Shown here piece by piece: positions 15,702-25,059 of a stretch of DNA of 42,769 nucleotides (the stretch's first letter is position 1; each line of letters begins with the position of its first letter). The notes beneath the pieces are model-generated. The model worked only from the letters and a program-made list of their open reading frames with translations. It did not search any database and had not been told where the DNA came from. The stretch is taken from contig CAKZSB010000025.1 in the NCBI GenBank assembly GCA_937920585.1, positions 1 through 42,769 on the forward strand. The letters run 5' to 3'. Made by a program: the position numbers and the translations under genes. This DNA is from an uncultured Granulosicoccaceae bacterium. Its GTDB lineage: Bacteria > Pseudomonadota > Gammaproteobacteria > Granulosicoccales > Granulosicoccaceae.

Positions 15702-16064
15702 CTATGTGATCACCGCGCCGAGAACCTGCTCGAACATTTCTACTGTGAAGGGTTTGGATATCAGAAACTTTGCACCACTGTTTTTTGCAAGCTCGCGCAT
15801 TGGCGGAGTCGCCTCAGTAGTGATAAAACCGAATGTGACATTGTTTCCGGCTTCTCTTAGTGCCTGTAACATTTCAATTCCGGTCATATTGGGCATATTC
15901 CAGTCTGCCAGAACCAGATCGGGATTTTCTTCTTCAATTTTTTCCAGGCCCAGTTTCCCGTCAGCAGCCTGAACAACATCGTTGTCGCCAAACCCGGCTT
16001 GCCTTAGCGTCTTGATAATCATCAAGCGCATCGCCGTGCTATCGTCAACTACCAGTATTTTCAC
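15702..16064 (-). CDS. cheY: CheY-like single-domain response regulator
   Basis: A stand-alone receiver domain of 120 residues. D7-D8 form the acidic pocket, D54 in LADWNMPN is the phosphoacceptor, T83 lies in the ITTEA segment and K104 in the ISKPF segment, all as in CheY. I choose the GTG at 16064 rather than an ATG 36 bases upstream, because AGGAG lies eight bases before the GTG and the protein then begins exactly with the usual KILVVDDS strand. It lies between cheR and the CheX/C-like gene. It would take phosphate from CheA and pass the output to a motor, pilus or other target not visible here. Confidence 0.9.
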   Translation of the reverse strand: MKILVVDDSTAMRLMIIKTLRQAGFGDNDVVQAADGKLGLEKIEEENPDLVLADWNMPNMTGIEMLQALREAGNNVTFGFITTEATPPMRELAKNSGAKFLISKPFTVEMFEQVLGAVIT

Positions 16065-16142
16065 AGTACCAGCTCCTTTTTGTGTTGCGGTTCCGTCCAC
16101 CTGGAAAAATTCCCAGGAATGCAGTTGTAAAACTATGGGTGA

Positions 16143-16964
16143 TTATTTTCGTCGGTAAGTCGTATTGCCAATACACTCATAAGCGGTAGTGATATTGTTT
16201 AGACTTTCCGAATGACCAATGAATAACAAATCGCCTTTATTCTGAATGTCGGCGAAGTTCGCGAATAACTTGACCTTAGTCTCATGATCAAAGTAAATTA
16301 CTACGTTTCGGCAGAAAATAATGTCGATTTTATGATTGAAAACCAGCTCGCCATCGAGGTTTAGTGTTTTGAATTCGATGAAATCCCGGATCGGTTTTTT
16401 GATTCTTATTTGTCCCTGCTGGCTGCCCACACCGCGCACACAACATTGGCTGCGTTGCGCGTTGCTCAGTGGTTCGATCCGTTCCAGCGGATATATCCCT
16501 TTTTTCGCTTGCTCGATTATCTTTTCATCGAGATCAGTTGCAATCATTCGAAACCCGCAATCCAGCAAATCGGGATATTTCTCGAGTAAGGCGATAGCGA
16601 TAGAATAGGGTTCTTCACCCGATGAGCAACCAGCAGACCAGACGATTTTATCTTTCAGGCTATCGGACAAATGGCTGAGCAGGATGTCGAAATGATGCCG
16701 TTCTCTGAAAAAATGAGTATGGTTGGTAGTGACCAGGCTCGTGAAATTTGATACCGGCTCGGTACCGTTTTCTATTTTGTCGCAGTACTCGGCGATACCC
16801 GTGAGTTCGAGTTCGCGCACTCGGCGCATAATTCTGGCGCGTACAAAATCCTGTTTGGCATCGGATATAACGATAGACGTATGTTTTCGGATTAACCTCT
16901 GCACACGCTTGAAGTCTACCGTGTTAGTTGCTGTATAACCATGGCATTGTTCTGACGCTTGCAT
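16143..16964 (-). CDS. cheR: CheR-family chemoreceptor methyltransferase
   Basis: A 273-residue CheR. It has an N-terminal helical domain (about 15-90) ending in the family sequence TTNHTHFFRE, then a SAM-binding fold with SAGCSSGEEPYS at 110-121, the acidic ATDLDEKII segment, and the FCRNVVIYFD and FIGHSESL motifs. It methylates glutamates on the chemoreceptor. The receptor encoded in the right arm ends in EWKEF, a CheR-docking type pentapeptide, which fits a tethered methyltransferase. The start ATG has AAGGA just upstream. The gene is transcribed away from cheA across a 600-base gap. Confidence 0.93.
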   Translation of the reverse strand: MQASEQCHGYTATNTVDFKRVQRLIRKHTSIVISDAKQDFVRARIMRRVRELELTGIAEYCDKIENGTEPVSNFTSLVTTNHTHFFRERHHFDILLSHLSDSLKDKIVWSAGCSSGEEPYSIAIALLEKYPDLLDCGFRMIATDLDEKIIEQAKKGIYPLERIEPLSNAQRSQCCVRGVGSQQGQIRIKKPIRDFIEFKTLNLDGELVFNHKIDIIFCRNVVIYFDHETKVKLFANFADIQNKGDLLFIGHSESLNNITTAYECIGNTTYRRK

Positions 16965-17564
16965 GTAATCCTTGTATGCCTTATGGAGTCCGATATCGAA
17001 CTTGGTATCGGAAGCGACTGCTCTATCTTGAGATACATGAAAAGCGTAATTCAGTTGAGCAGTCAGTTGTATTTCGATTCATTCAGTCGTCTAAACCTTA
17101 CTGCATGGATGAAAGGTATGCTTCTTGTCTATATCCCCGTCAGTGTTCGGTAAGAAGAAAACAGTCGCCGGAATCCGGTGTCAGTTTGCCGTCGTAGAGA
17201 ATTATTTATAGTGTCAGGGCGCTGGATTGTATTCGTGTATCGAGCCCCCTGGCCCTGGTTAAGGAAATCTGTCGACTACCGTAATACTGTGAAGTAGATG
17301 CACTTTTCTCACCATAACTCTGGTGGGCGAATAGCATCGGGACAGGGCAGGTTAAACGTTGAATAATCAATGAAAGCGCGTCACAGGGAATCGTGAGGGC
17401 GTGCTGTTAGCACTGATTATCTTTGCCTTGCTAATGGCTGTTGCAATAGGCCGCGGGTACTGCATTGTATGGCGAGTGCTCGGGAATGAAGCGAACAACT
17501 GGCAGTTGAAATCACGGCTGGTATAGCCGTCAAATGCCGCATTTGATAGACAAGGGAACCGTCA
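16965..17564. other. Divergent che intergenic region, no gene seen
   Basis: 600 bases between the divergent cheR and cheA genes. Short frames on both strands lack family features and look accidental. The region should hold promoters for both chemosensory arms. I found a short dyad GTGCT-GTT-AGCAC at 17401-17413 but no clear sigma-28 type promoter (TAAA and GCCGATAA boxes). A small RNA or long leader cannot be excluded. Confidence 0.5.
17401..17413. repeat. Short dyad (GTGCT-GTT-AGCAC)
   Basis: Five-base inverted arms with a three-base loop, about 150 bases upstream of cheA. It is weak on its own and is listed only as the clearest dyad in the region. Confidence 0.2.
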
Positions 17565-19625
17565 ATGTCAGGTGATCTCGATCTTACTGAAATTTTTGAA
17601 GTGTTTTTCGAGGAGAGCGCGGAGGGCCTCGAAGTCATGGAGAGTGGCCTGTTGGGCCTGGATTTCGGTGCAGCTGATCTCGATACCATAAACGATATTT
17701 TTCGCGCGGCTCACTCCATCAAGGGTGGGGCAGGTACGTTCGGGTTTATGGAAATCTCGGGTTTTACCCACGGTGTTGAAACCATTCTCGACCAAATGCG
17801 CGACGGTACGCGCAATGTTTCGGAGGACGCGGTTCAGCTGCTGCTGGAATCGGTTGATTGTATTGGTGCGATGATACAGTCACTAAAGGCGGGAGAGCCC
17901 GATGATCCAGCCAGGCGAGAACCGCTGGAAAAGCGTATTGTGCAATTGCTGGCAGGTAATGATGAATCGGCCGGTGCCCAGAGTGGTTCGACAGGTCAGG
18001 ATACGGGGGAATCGGATAATAGCGGTTCCCAGCATTGGGCAATTACCTATACGCCTGCCAAAGAAATTCTGCAGGAAGGCCATGATCCGGTTGACGTGTT
18101 CAAAGAGCTTGAAAAGCTCGGATCACTTGAGGTTGTGCCATCTTTTGTCGATCTTCCGGAATTCGAGTTGTTCGATCCTGAGGAGCTATTCCTGAGCTGG
18201 AACCTGCGTCTTGGAACAGATCTGGAACGCAAGGCCATTGAGGCAGCATTCGAGTGGGTTTCAGATCAGTGTGAGCTGACAATTGAGTTGGAGGACGATG
18301 CGTCTTTGCCCGAAGGGGCGGGCGAATCCGAAGGGCAAAAACAACAGCCGCCCGCCGCCTCCGCCGGTGGTGCTGCGCCCGCCAAGCCGGAAGTGCCGCG
18401 CAAGGGATCTACTTCGGAGGCTTCAATTCGTGTGGGGATCAACAAGGTTGATTCACTGCTTAACCTGGTGGGAGAACTTGTGATTACCCAGTCAATGCTG
18501 AAAAGATTCGGCAAAGACTACAATCCGGAACTGCTGGATGAGTTGCGCGACGGCTTGAATCAGCTCGAGCGTCACACCCGTGAATTGCAGGAATCTGCCA
18601 TGCAGATTCGCATGCTGCCAATAAAATCCAGCTTCAGCCGGTTTCCGCGACTGGTGCGTGATATAAGCAATACGCTGGGCAAGAATATCAATCTGGTGAT
18701 GTCGGGTGAGCACACCGAAGTGGATAAGACAGTACTGGAGAAACTGAGTGATCCACTGGTGCATCTGGTCCGTAACTCGCTGGACCACGGCATCGAAAAA
18801 CCCGATGTCCGGATTGCCAACGGCAAATCTGATACCGGCACGCTGCATCTGAGTGCGGCGCATGAAGGTGGCAACGTCGTTATACAGGTTGAAGACGACG
18901 GGGCCGGCTTGAATCGGGAAAGAATTCTGCAAAAAGCCATTGAGAAGAACCTGATCAGTGCAGGCGAGAATCTCTCGGATGACAGAATTGATAATCTGAT
19001 ATTCCATCCTGGATTCTCAACTGCCGAAGTGGTTAGCGATGTGTCCGGTCGTGGCGTGGGGATGGATGTCGTGAGGCGTAACATCCTTGATCTGGGCGGT
19101 TCGATTAGGGTGAATTCGCGTCCTGGTAAAGGTACCTCTTTGAAGATAAGCCTGCCGTTGACACTGGCCATTCTGGACGGCCAGTTAGTGCGTGTCGGTA
19201 GCGAGATCTACGTGATATCGCTGCTTTCTATTATCGAAACGGTGCAACTGTCGGCCAGTGATATTAAAACCATCAGTGGAGAAGGTGAGGTTTACCTGAT
19301 GCGTAACCGCTACATACCGGTCGTTCGCACAGCGGAAGTATTTGGTGTTGAGCAATGGGCGGCTAACGATGCTGACTTACTGGTAATAGTTGAAGCTGAG
19401 AACGAGCGGTTCGGGATTTTGGTCAATGAACTGCTGGAGCAACAGCAAATCGTCATCAAAAGCATAGAAAAGAACTACAAGAAAGTCGATGGACTCACCG
19501 GCGCTACTATTCTGGGTAACGGGCGTGTGGCGCTGATTCTCGATGTCCCGGGCTTGTTGCAGAACTTGATGAGCGCTAAACCTGCTGTTACCAAAGAATC
19601 CAGAAACGAACCAGTTGCGGCGTAG
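17565..19625 (+). CDS. cheA: CheA histidine kinase
   Basis: A 686-residue CheA. Domains: P1/HPt 1-130 with phosphorylated H50 in AAHSIKGG; an unusual P2-position region about 155-245, which begins HWAITYTPAKE and is not the normal CheY/CheB-binding P2; a Pro/Ala-rich linker 250-285; dimerisation helices about 286-355; ATPase domain 355-535 with N-box HLVRNSLDHGIE (400-411), G1 DDGAGL and G2 GRGVGMDVV; CheW-like regulatory domain 535-675. It phosphorylates CheY and CheB under receptor control. AGGGA lies upstream of the ATG, and no receiver domain is fused. The P2-position region resembles a domain seen in CheA-like proteins with helix-rich folds, which may give the kinase its own substrate specificity. 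Confidence 0.95.
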   Translation: MSGDLDLTEIFEVFFEESAEGLEVMESGLLGLDFGAADLDTINDIFRAAHSIKGGAGTFGFMEISGFTHGVETILDQMRDGTRNVSEDAVQLLLESVDCIGAMIQSLKAGEPDDPARREPLEKRIVQLLAGNDESAGAQSGSTGQDTGESDNSGSQHWAITYTPAKEILQEGHDPVDVFKELEKLGSLEVVPSFVDLPEFELFDPEELFLSWNLRLGTDLERKAIEAAFEWVSDQCELTIELEDDASLPEGAGESEGQKQQPPAASAGGAAPAKPEVPRKGSTSEASIRVGINKVDSLLNLVGELVITQSMLKRFGKDYNPELLDELRDGLNQLERHTRELQESAMQIRMLPIKSSFSRFPRLVRDISNTLGKNINLVMSGEHTEVDKTVLEKLSDPLVHLVRNSLDHGIEKPDVRIANGKSDTGTLHLSAAHEGGNVVIQVEDDGAGLNRERILQKAIEKNLISAGENLSDDRIDNLIFHPGFSTAEVVSDVSGRGVGMDVVRRNILDLGGSIRVNSRPGKGTSLKISLPLTLAILDGQLVRVGSEIYVISLLSIIETVQLSASDIKTISGEGEVYLMRNRYIPVVRTAEVFGVEQWAANDADLLVIVEAENERFGILVNELLEQQQIVIKSIEKNYKKVDGLTGATILGNGRVALILDVPGLLQNLMSAKPAVTKESRNEPVAA

Positions 19626-19686
19626 AATTCGTCTGCTGAGAAATCTGGAAACCCGATTACCTAATTGAATAGAACAGGATTGGAAA

Positions 19687-20193
19687 ATGACGAGTGCATC
19701 CAGTCAACAGGAAGTGACCATAAGCAGCGGAGAGTTTCTCACGTTCATTCTGGGCGGCGAAGAATACGGTGTTGATATCCTTGCCGTGCGCGGAATACAG
19801 GGCTGGGATGGTGTAACCCGAATTCCTGATACTCCCGATTACATGCTGGGCGTGATTAACTTGCGTGGTGCAATCGTGCCAATTGTCGATATGCGGATCA
19901 AGTTTAATCTCAAGCGGGCGGAGTTTGATTCCACGACGGTCGTAATCGTGGTTCGTGCAGAGCTTGGCGGCGAGGATCATATACTGGGACTGGTTGTCGA
20001 CGCGGTGTCAGAGGTTTACAAGATCGATCAGGGGACAATTCAGTCGAACCCGGAGTTTAATGCAGACCAGGCCAACGACATGGTAAAAGGTTTGATTACC
20101 ATTGAGGAGAAAATGGTCATCATTCTGGATGTGGATATGCTTATCGAGGATTGGGCACCGGATGGTCTGGCGCAGGAAGACGTGGCTGCGTAA
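19687..20193 (+). CDS. cheW: CheW coupling protein
   Basis: A 168-residue CheW-domain protein. The core signature is present: LTFILGGEEYGVDILAVRGI at the N-terminal strand, then TPDYMLGVINLRGAIVPIVDMR, and the C-terminal MVKGLITIEEKMVIILDVD. It links the receptor to CheA in the signalling array. It lies 61 bases after cheA and 50 before the receptor gene, in one transcription unit. A GGATTGG sequence precedes the ATG. Confidence 0.94.
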   Translation: MTSASSQQEVTISSGEFLTFILGGEEYGVDILAVRGIQGWDGVTRIPDTPDYMLGVINLRGAIVPIVDMRIKFNLKRAEFDSTTVVIVVRAELGGEDHILGLVVDAVSEVYKIDQGTIQSNPEFNADQANDMVKGLITIEEKMVIILDVDMLIEDWAPDGLAQEDVAA

Positions 20194-20243
20194 ACTGCAC
20201 AGGATGTATTGGATAGTGAAGTATCACGGAAGAAAAATATAAA

Positions 20244-23240
20244 ATGAAACTTGTATACAAGATACTAATTGCATTTCTACTTGCCGCCATTGTGCCGCTT
20301 CTGGCGTTTTCAGTTTATGTGCAGCAAACTGTAGGGGAGACTTTTGAAGAGAGCGTTTCCGAGCACCTTAACACAATACGAGGTGACAGCGAAAAGTCTA
20401 TTGCAACCTACTTTGGAAACATTGAATCGCAGATTCAATTAATGGCGCAGCAGGAATCGGTTAAAAGCGCTATGCGTGCCTTTACCAAAACGTTTGACGA
20501 AATTGGCCAGCCAGATGCCGCGGTATTTCCCGATTCGGCCAGTAACGCAACTGATCTCGCCAGTCACGAAAATTCGGTTGTAAGTTATTACGCCAATGAA
20601 TTTTCAACGACCCTGAGAGAAAACGGCCAGCCCGCTGTGTCTACCGGTGAGCTTCTGCCAGGCAGCAGTGCCGGTAAGATTCTGCAAAGCCTTTATATCG
20701 CGAAAAATTCCAATCCGCTTGGAAGCAAAAATAACCTTAATGATGCAGGTGATGGCAGTGACTACAGTGCGAGCCATGCTCGTTATCACCCCTACTTTAA
20801 TCGCTTCCTGAATGCGTACGGTTTCTATGACATTTTCCTGGTAGAACCGGTCAACGGGAATATTGTCTATAGCGTATACAAGGAAATTGATTACGGCACA
20901 TCGCTTAAAACCGGGCCTCATGCACAAAGCGGTATTGCGCAGGCATTCAGAAAGGGGCTGGAGAAGCGCACAGCCGAAGATGTGACTTTGATTGATTACC
21001 AGCAGTACCTGCCTTCTTACAACGCACCGGCCTCGTTTATTTCCGCTCCTATTATTCAAGGTGGTGAGCTGCTAGGGGTTTTGATATATCAAATGCCGCT
21101 CGATAGAGTAAATTCGGTGGTCAATGAGACACTGGGCCTTGGCGAGACCGGTGAGGCTTTCCTGGTCGGTGAGGAAGATGGATTGCTGCGTACGCAGTTG
21201 CTCTCGGTCGATAGCAACACTGTTTTGTCAAAACGGGTAGACGTCAATAGCCTGCAGCGTGTCATTGCCTCCGGTGGTTTTCTGCAGTTAGAGGATGAAG
21301 AAGGACGTGTTCTGCCGACCTCCGCCTCGTTGATTGATATCATGGGGCTTAGCTGGTTTGTCGTTGTGCATCAGGATAGCACTGAGGCGTTTCACGCTCT
21401 GTCGAACATCGAGCGGGCTGTGTGGCTTGCGCTTTTGGTGGGGCTCGTATTCGCAGTGACCATTGCACTGTTGGTCACAAGGGACACTCAACGGCAACTC
21501 GGTGCAGAACCCGATGAACTTAACATTATCGCCTCCGAGATAGCACAAGGGGATTTATCAAGAGAGTTTGGGGATGTCGGCAAACTATCCGGTACGCTGG
21601 GTGTGATGGCCTCGATGCAATCTACGTTGAGGGAGCGTAGTGAGGCCGACCGCAAGACAATGACGCGCATTCAGCGTTTGCGAGATGGCCTTGAAAAACT
21701 CAGCACACCGGTTGTGCTATCCAATAGCGATAACGAAGTGACTTTCGTCAATGCGGCGTTTCGGGATTTGCTCGCGCGCAATGCAAATGACTTGCGCCAG
21801 ATTTCACCCGATTTGAATCCGGCTAATGTAATCGGTACCTCTCTTTCACAGTTCAGTAGCGATCACAGTGCTATGCAACGATTGTTGCAGAATCTGCACG
21901 GTGGTACCAGTGTAGAGCTGGAAGCGGGAAGTCGTGTATTCAATCTACAGGTTAATGCGATCGCGGGAGATAATGGCGAGCGAATCGGCAGTTCTATGGA
22001 GTGGCACGATGTGACCGATCAACGACGTGTGATGGAAGAAGTTGATGACGTGGTTTCCGGGGCGAACCGGGGTGAGCTATCGAGCCGTATTTCGCTCGAT
22101 AACAAGGACGGTATTTACCATGGTCTTTGCGCCAGTATCAATGGTTTGCTGGATGTAACGCAGGAAATTGTTGGAGATGTCAGTGATTTCCTGGGAGCGA
22201 TAGCAAGTGGCGACCTGACACAAACTATCGATAAGGATTACAGCGGAACCTTTGCCGATGTAAAACGTGATGCCAATCGCTCGCAGCAGAAGTTACTTGA
22301 GGTTGTAAGCAGTATCCACTCAGTGGCTGGAACCGTCGGCACAGCTGCGCGTGAGATCAACATTGGAAATCTGGATCTCAGTCAGCGCACTGAGCGCGCT
22401 GCAGCACACCTGGAAGAAACATCGACCAGTATGGAAGAGATGACATCCTCGGTAACTCAAAACGCTGACAACTCGCGTCAGGCCAAGCAACTCGCACTCG
22501 CGGCGCGGGAACATGCTGAAAAGGGTGGTGAAGTAGTGGGTCACGCGGTGGAGGCTATGGCTGGTATCAATGAATCGAGCAGGAAAATATCCGATATCAT
22601 CGGTGTGATTGATGACATAGCCTTTCAAACCAATCTGCTTGCGCTCAATGCATCGGTCGAAGCCGCGCGGGCTGGTGAGCAGGGTCGCGGATTTGCGGTA
22701 GTGGCTAGCGAGGTTAGAAACCTGGCCGGTCGCAGTGCGACCGCGGCTAAGGAGATCAAAGATCTTATTGAGGATAGTGTCAACCGGGTGGAAAACGGTG
22801 CCAGGCTCGTGAATGAGTCGGGTAAGACGCTTGAGGGAATTGTCTCGCAGGTCAAGAAGGTTACGGATATCGTTTCGGAAATATCTGCGTCAAGTCAGGA
22901 GCAGTCTGATGGTATCGGTCTGGTCAATAGTACGATTTCCGAGCTCGATGAGGCGACTCAACAAAACGCAGCACTGGTTGAGCAGGCCTCTGCGGCAAGC
23001 CAGTCTACCAGCGATCAGGTGGCCAATCTGATCAAGCTTATCGGGTTTTTCTCCACCTCTGTCCCGATAGATCAGTCGCTAACGCAGAGCCATTCGAGCG
23101 CTCATAACGCAGTGGTTCCCGCGGCAATGATGACCGACTATCACAGCGCGCCGGAGGGCCGGGCTGCCAATTCGCAGCAGCATCTTCCAGTCGCCAGGGT
23201 GGCCAATGCTGACAGCGACGATGAGTGGAAGGAGTTCTAG
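20244..23240 (+). CDS. Large methyl-accepting chemotaxis protein with periplasmic sensor, PAS and HAMP domains
   Basis: A 998-residue chemoreceptor. A membrane segment lies at about 7-26, a ~365-residue periplasmic sensor follows (dCache-like by size and by the YDIFLVEPVNGNIVYSV and GETGEAFLVGEE segments), and a second membrane segment is at 392-412. A HAMP domain is at about 413-465, a PAS domain at about 475-595, and further HAMP-like helices (with GELSSRI and SGDLTQTI) lie to about 690. The signalling domain (about 700-935) has the hairpin tip DIAFQTNLLALNASVEAARA at 791-810. A disordered tail ends in EWKEF, a CheR/CheB-docking type pentapeptide (xWxxF). It senses an unknown external signal and perhaps a PAS-bound internal one, and it is the only receptor in the cluster. 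Confidence 0.93.
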   Translation: MKLVYKILIAFLLAAIVPLLAFSVYVQQTVGETFEESVSEHLNTIRGDSEKSIATYFGNIESQIQLMAQQESVKSAMRAFTKTFDEIGQPDAAVFPDSASNATDLASHENSVVSYYANEFSTTLRENGQPAVSTGELLPGSSAGKILQSLYIAKNSNPLGSKNNLNDAGDGSDYSASHARYHPYFNRFLNAYGFYDIFLVEPVNGNIVYSVYKEIDYGTSLKTGPHAQSGIAQAFRKGLEKRTAEDVTLIDYQQYLPSYNAPASFISAPIIQGGELLGVLIYQMPLDRVNSVVNETLGLGETGEAFLVGEEDGLLRTQLLSVDSNTVLSKRVDVNSLQRVIASGGFLQLEDEEGRVLPTSASLIDIMGLSWFVVVHQDSTEAFHALSNIERAVWLALLVGLVFAVTIALLVTRDTQRQLGAEPDELNIIASEIAQGDLSREFGDVGKLSGTLGVMASMQSTLRERSEADRKTMTRIQRLRDGLEKLSTPVVLSNSDNEVTFVNAAFRDLLARNANDLRQISPDLNPANVIGTSLSQFSSDHSAMQRLLQNLHGGTSVELEAGSRVFNLQVNAIAGDNGERIGSSMEWHDVTDQRRVMEEVDDVVSGANRGELSSRISLDNKDGIYHGLCASINGLLDVTQEIVGDVSDFLGAIASGDLTQTIDKDYSGTFADVKRDANRSQQKLLEVVSSIHSVAGTVGTAAREINIGNLDLSQRTERAAAHLEETSTSMEEMTSSVTQNADNSRQAKQLALAAREHAEKGGEVVGHAVEAMAGINESSRKISDIIGVIDDIAFQTNLLALNASVEAARAGEQGRGFAVVASEVRNLAGRSATAAKEIKDLIEDSVNRVENGARLVNESGKTLEGIVSQVKKVTDIVSEISASSQEQSDGIGLVNSTISELDEATQQNAALVEQASAASQSTSDQVANLIKLIGFFSTSVPIDQSLTQSHSSAHNAVVPAAMMTDYHSAPEGRAANSQQHLPVARVANADSDDEWKEF

Positions 23241-23342
23241 CCGGCATCGATAGGCACCATGAGCAAGGCCGATGCACAATCGTCGCTCAGGAATTTTCAG
23301 TATTCTGCCCGGTAAATCAATGGCAATAATTGTGGGACCACA

Positions 23343-23978
23343 ATGAGTATGAAAAAGACAGCTGCTCGTCGCAAGAAGACCAAAGCAAAGGATGAGAAAA
23401 AGGAGTTTGTTGTGTTGTTCGATGAACAACAAGGCAAAACATCCGAAGTTGAAGATGAAAAAGTCTCTGATGCCGACGGCTCGTTTGTCGTAATGCTCGA
23501 TGATACGGCGGCGGATGCGAATTCACCAACGGACAACGACGATGGTTCGTTTGTGGTGATGCTCGATGACGAGACACCACCTGCGGTCGCAGGTGGAACG
23601 GGTGATGACGAGTATTTCGTTGTATTACTCGATGACGAAGAATCCTCTGCCAGTGTCGTCACGCAACCGGAAGTAGGTGTGTTTAATGTGGTATTACCCG
23701 GTGATTTTAGAATGCAAAAAGTGGTGTCTCTAAAACCGGAGTTAGTTGCTACCCTGGGTGCCAGTTCGGTTGTTTACGATGCCTCACGCGTGGCGCTGGC
23801 TGATACCGCGTCTATTCAGCTGGTTGCAGCGCATCTGGCTGCGTTGAAGCTGGCTGATGCCAGCGTAGAATGGGCTGGCGCTTCAGTTGAATTTTCGACA
23901 ACCGCCAGAATTCTGGGCTTTGATTTTTCTATATCCGAAGAGGCACCCGAGGTCGAAGCGGAGTCTGCGGCGGCTTGA
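23343..23978 (+). CDS. STAS-like protein with four N-terminal FVVxLDD repeats
   Basis: A 211-residue acidic protein with two parts. Residues 1-105 start with a Lys/Arg-rich stretch and then contain four copies of a short motif, aromatic-VV-x-L/F-D-D/E, at 21-29, 47-55, 69-77 and 91-99, spaced by acidic disordered linkers of about 13 to 18 residues. Residues 110-195 look like a STAS domain (anti-sigma-factor antagonist type): VFNVVLPGDFRMQKVVSLKPELV, then VVYDASRVALADTASIQLVAAHL, with the threonine of ADTAS at the usual phosphorylation position. STAS-type proteins occur in some chemosensory operons as small partners. The repeats suggest multivalent binding to an array component, and this half is not a family I recognise. 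Confidence 0.75.
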   Translation: MSMKKTAARRKKTKAKDEKKEFVVLFDEQQGKTSEVEDEKVSDADGSFVVMLDDTAADANSPTDNDDGSFVVMLDDETPPAVAGGTGDDEYFVVLLDDEESSASVVTQPEVGVFNVVLPGDFRMQKVVSLKPELVATLGASSVVYDASRVALADTASIQLVAAHLAALKLADASVEWAGASVEFSTTARILGFDFSISEEAPEVEAESAAA

Positions 23979-24012
23979 TTAAAATCAGCGGTGCGAAAGC
24001 TGTGGAACGACT

Positions 24013-25059
24013 ATGGCCAGCGTGACCAAAGTGCTGGTCGTCGATGAGTCTGCGGTAGTCCGCCAGGTACTGAGCAAACTGATCAATCGCCATCCGCTTC
24101 TGTCTGTTGTGGGGACAGCGGCAGACCCTTACATCGCACGGGAAAAAATCAAGCAGTTTTGCCCCGATGTATTAACACTGGATATCGAGATGCCGCGGAT
24201 GGACGGGCATCAGTTTTTGCGTAACCTGATGCGCTTGCATCCGATGCCTGTTGTCATGATCTCGTCGCTGGCCGAAAAAGGGAGCAAAGCGGCCCGGTTG
24301 GCGATGGATTTGGGTGCGGTGGATGTAATTTGTAAGCCGCACAGCGACGACGTTGCGGGCCTGGAGTCACTTGAAGATGTAGTTTGCAGGAAGTTGCTGG
24401 CTGCCGCCAGGGTTGATCCCGAGAGGCTTCGTCGAGTGGCTGCAGGTAAGCGCGAGCAACAGCCCCGCTATCGCAAAACCAGTCAGTTGCTGGCCATTGG
24501 CGCCTCGACTGGAGGCACTCAGGCACTTGAGGTGGTGATCAGCAAGCTGCCAGCGGAAACACCGGGTACGGTGGTGGTGCAGCATATCCCCGGATCCTTC
24601 AGTGGACCATTTGCGAATCGATTGAATGATCGCAGTGCGATGAAAGTAAAAGAGGCGACGAATAACGAGCCAATACTGCAGGGCCATGTCTACATCGCGC
24701 CCGGGTCACAGCACTTGAGTGTCACGCGTGACGGTGTTTTCTTTCGTTGCAGGTTATCGAGCGATGCGCCGGTTAATCGTCATCGGCCCTCTGTAGATGT
24801 ACTCTTCGGCACCGTCGCAGCCTGTGCGCCGAACAATGCGATGGCGGTTATTCTCACGGGTATGGGTAGTGATGGCGCCGCCGGGTTGCTGCAAATCAAG
24901 CACAGCGGTTCGCCGACCGTCGCACAGGACAAGCCCAGCAGCGTCGTCTGGGGAATGCCGGGATCAGCGGTCGCGCTGGGTGCTGCCGACAAGGTACTGC
25001 CCTTGTCGGCGATTGCCGGTTGTATCTGCGATTACTTTGCGGTGAAGATAGCGGCTTAG
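24013..25059 (+). CDS. cheB: CheB protein-glutamate methylesterase/response regulator
   Basis: A 348-residue CheB. The receiver domain (1-125) has D57 in LTLDIEMPRMDG as phosphoacceptor, and the acidic pair is DE (11-12) rather than the usual DD. A linker follows, then the methylesterase domain (about 155-345) with catalytic S165 (GASTGG), H191 (VQHIPGSF) and D287 (GMGSDGAAG). It removes methyl groups from the receptor, opposing CheR. It is the last gene of the right arm. Its TAG stop overlaps the TAA of the converging ABC permease gene by two bases. Confidence 0.94.
   Translation: MASVTKVLVVDESAVVRQVLSKLINRHPLLSVVGTAADPYIAREKIKQFCPDVLTLDIEMPRMDGHQFLRNLMRLHPMPVVMISSLAEKGSKAARLAMDLGAVDVICKPHSDDVAGLESLEDVVCRKLLAAARVDPERLRRVAAGKREQQPRYRKTSQLLAIGASTGGTQALEVVISKLPAETPGTVVVQHIPGSFSGPFANRLNDRSAMKVKEATNNEPILQGHVYIAPGSQHLSVTRDGVFFRCRLSSDAPVNRHRPSVDVLFGTVAACAPNNAMAVILTGMGSDGAAGLLQIKHSGSPTVAQDKPSSVVWGMPGSAVALGAADKVLPLSAIAGCICDYFAVKIAA

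Noticed and set aside
16065-16100. ATG start of cheY 36 bases upstream of the GTG
   Set aside because: AGGAG sits inside the extension, eight bases before the GTG, so GTG is the better start.
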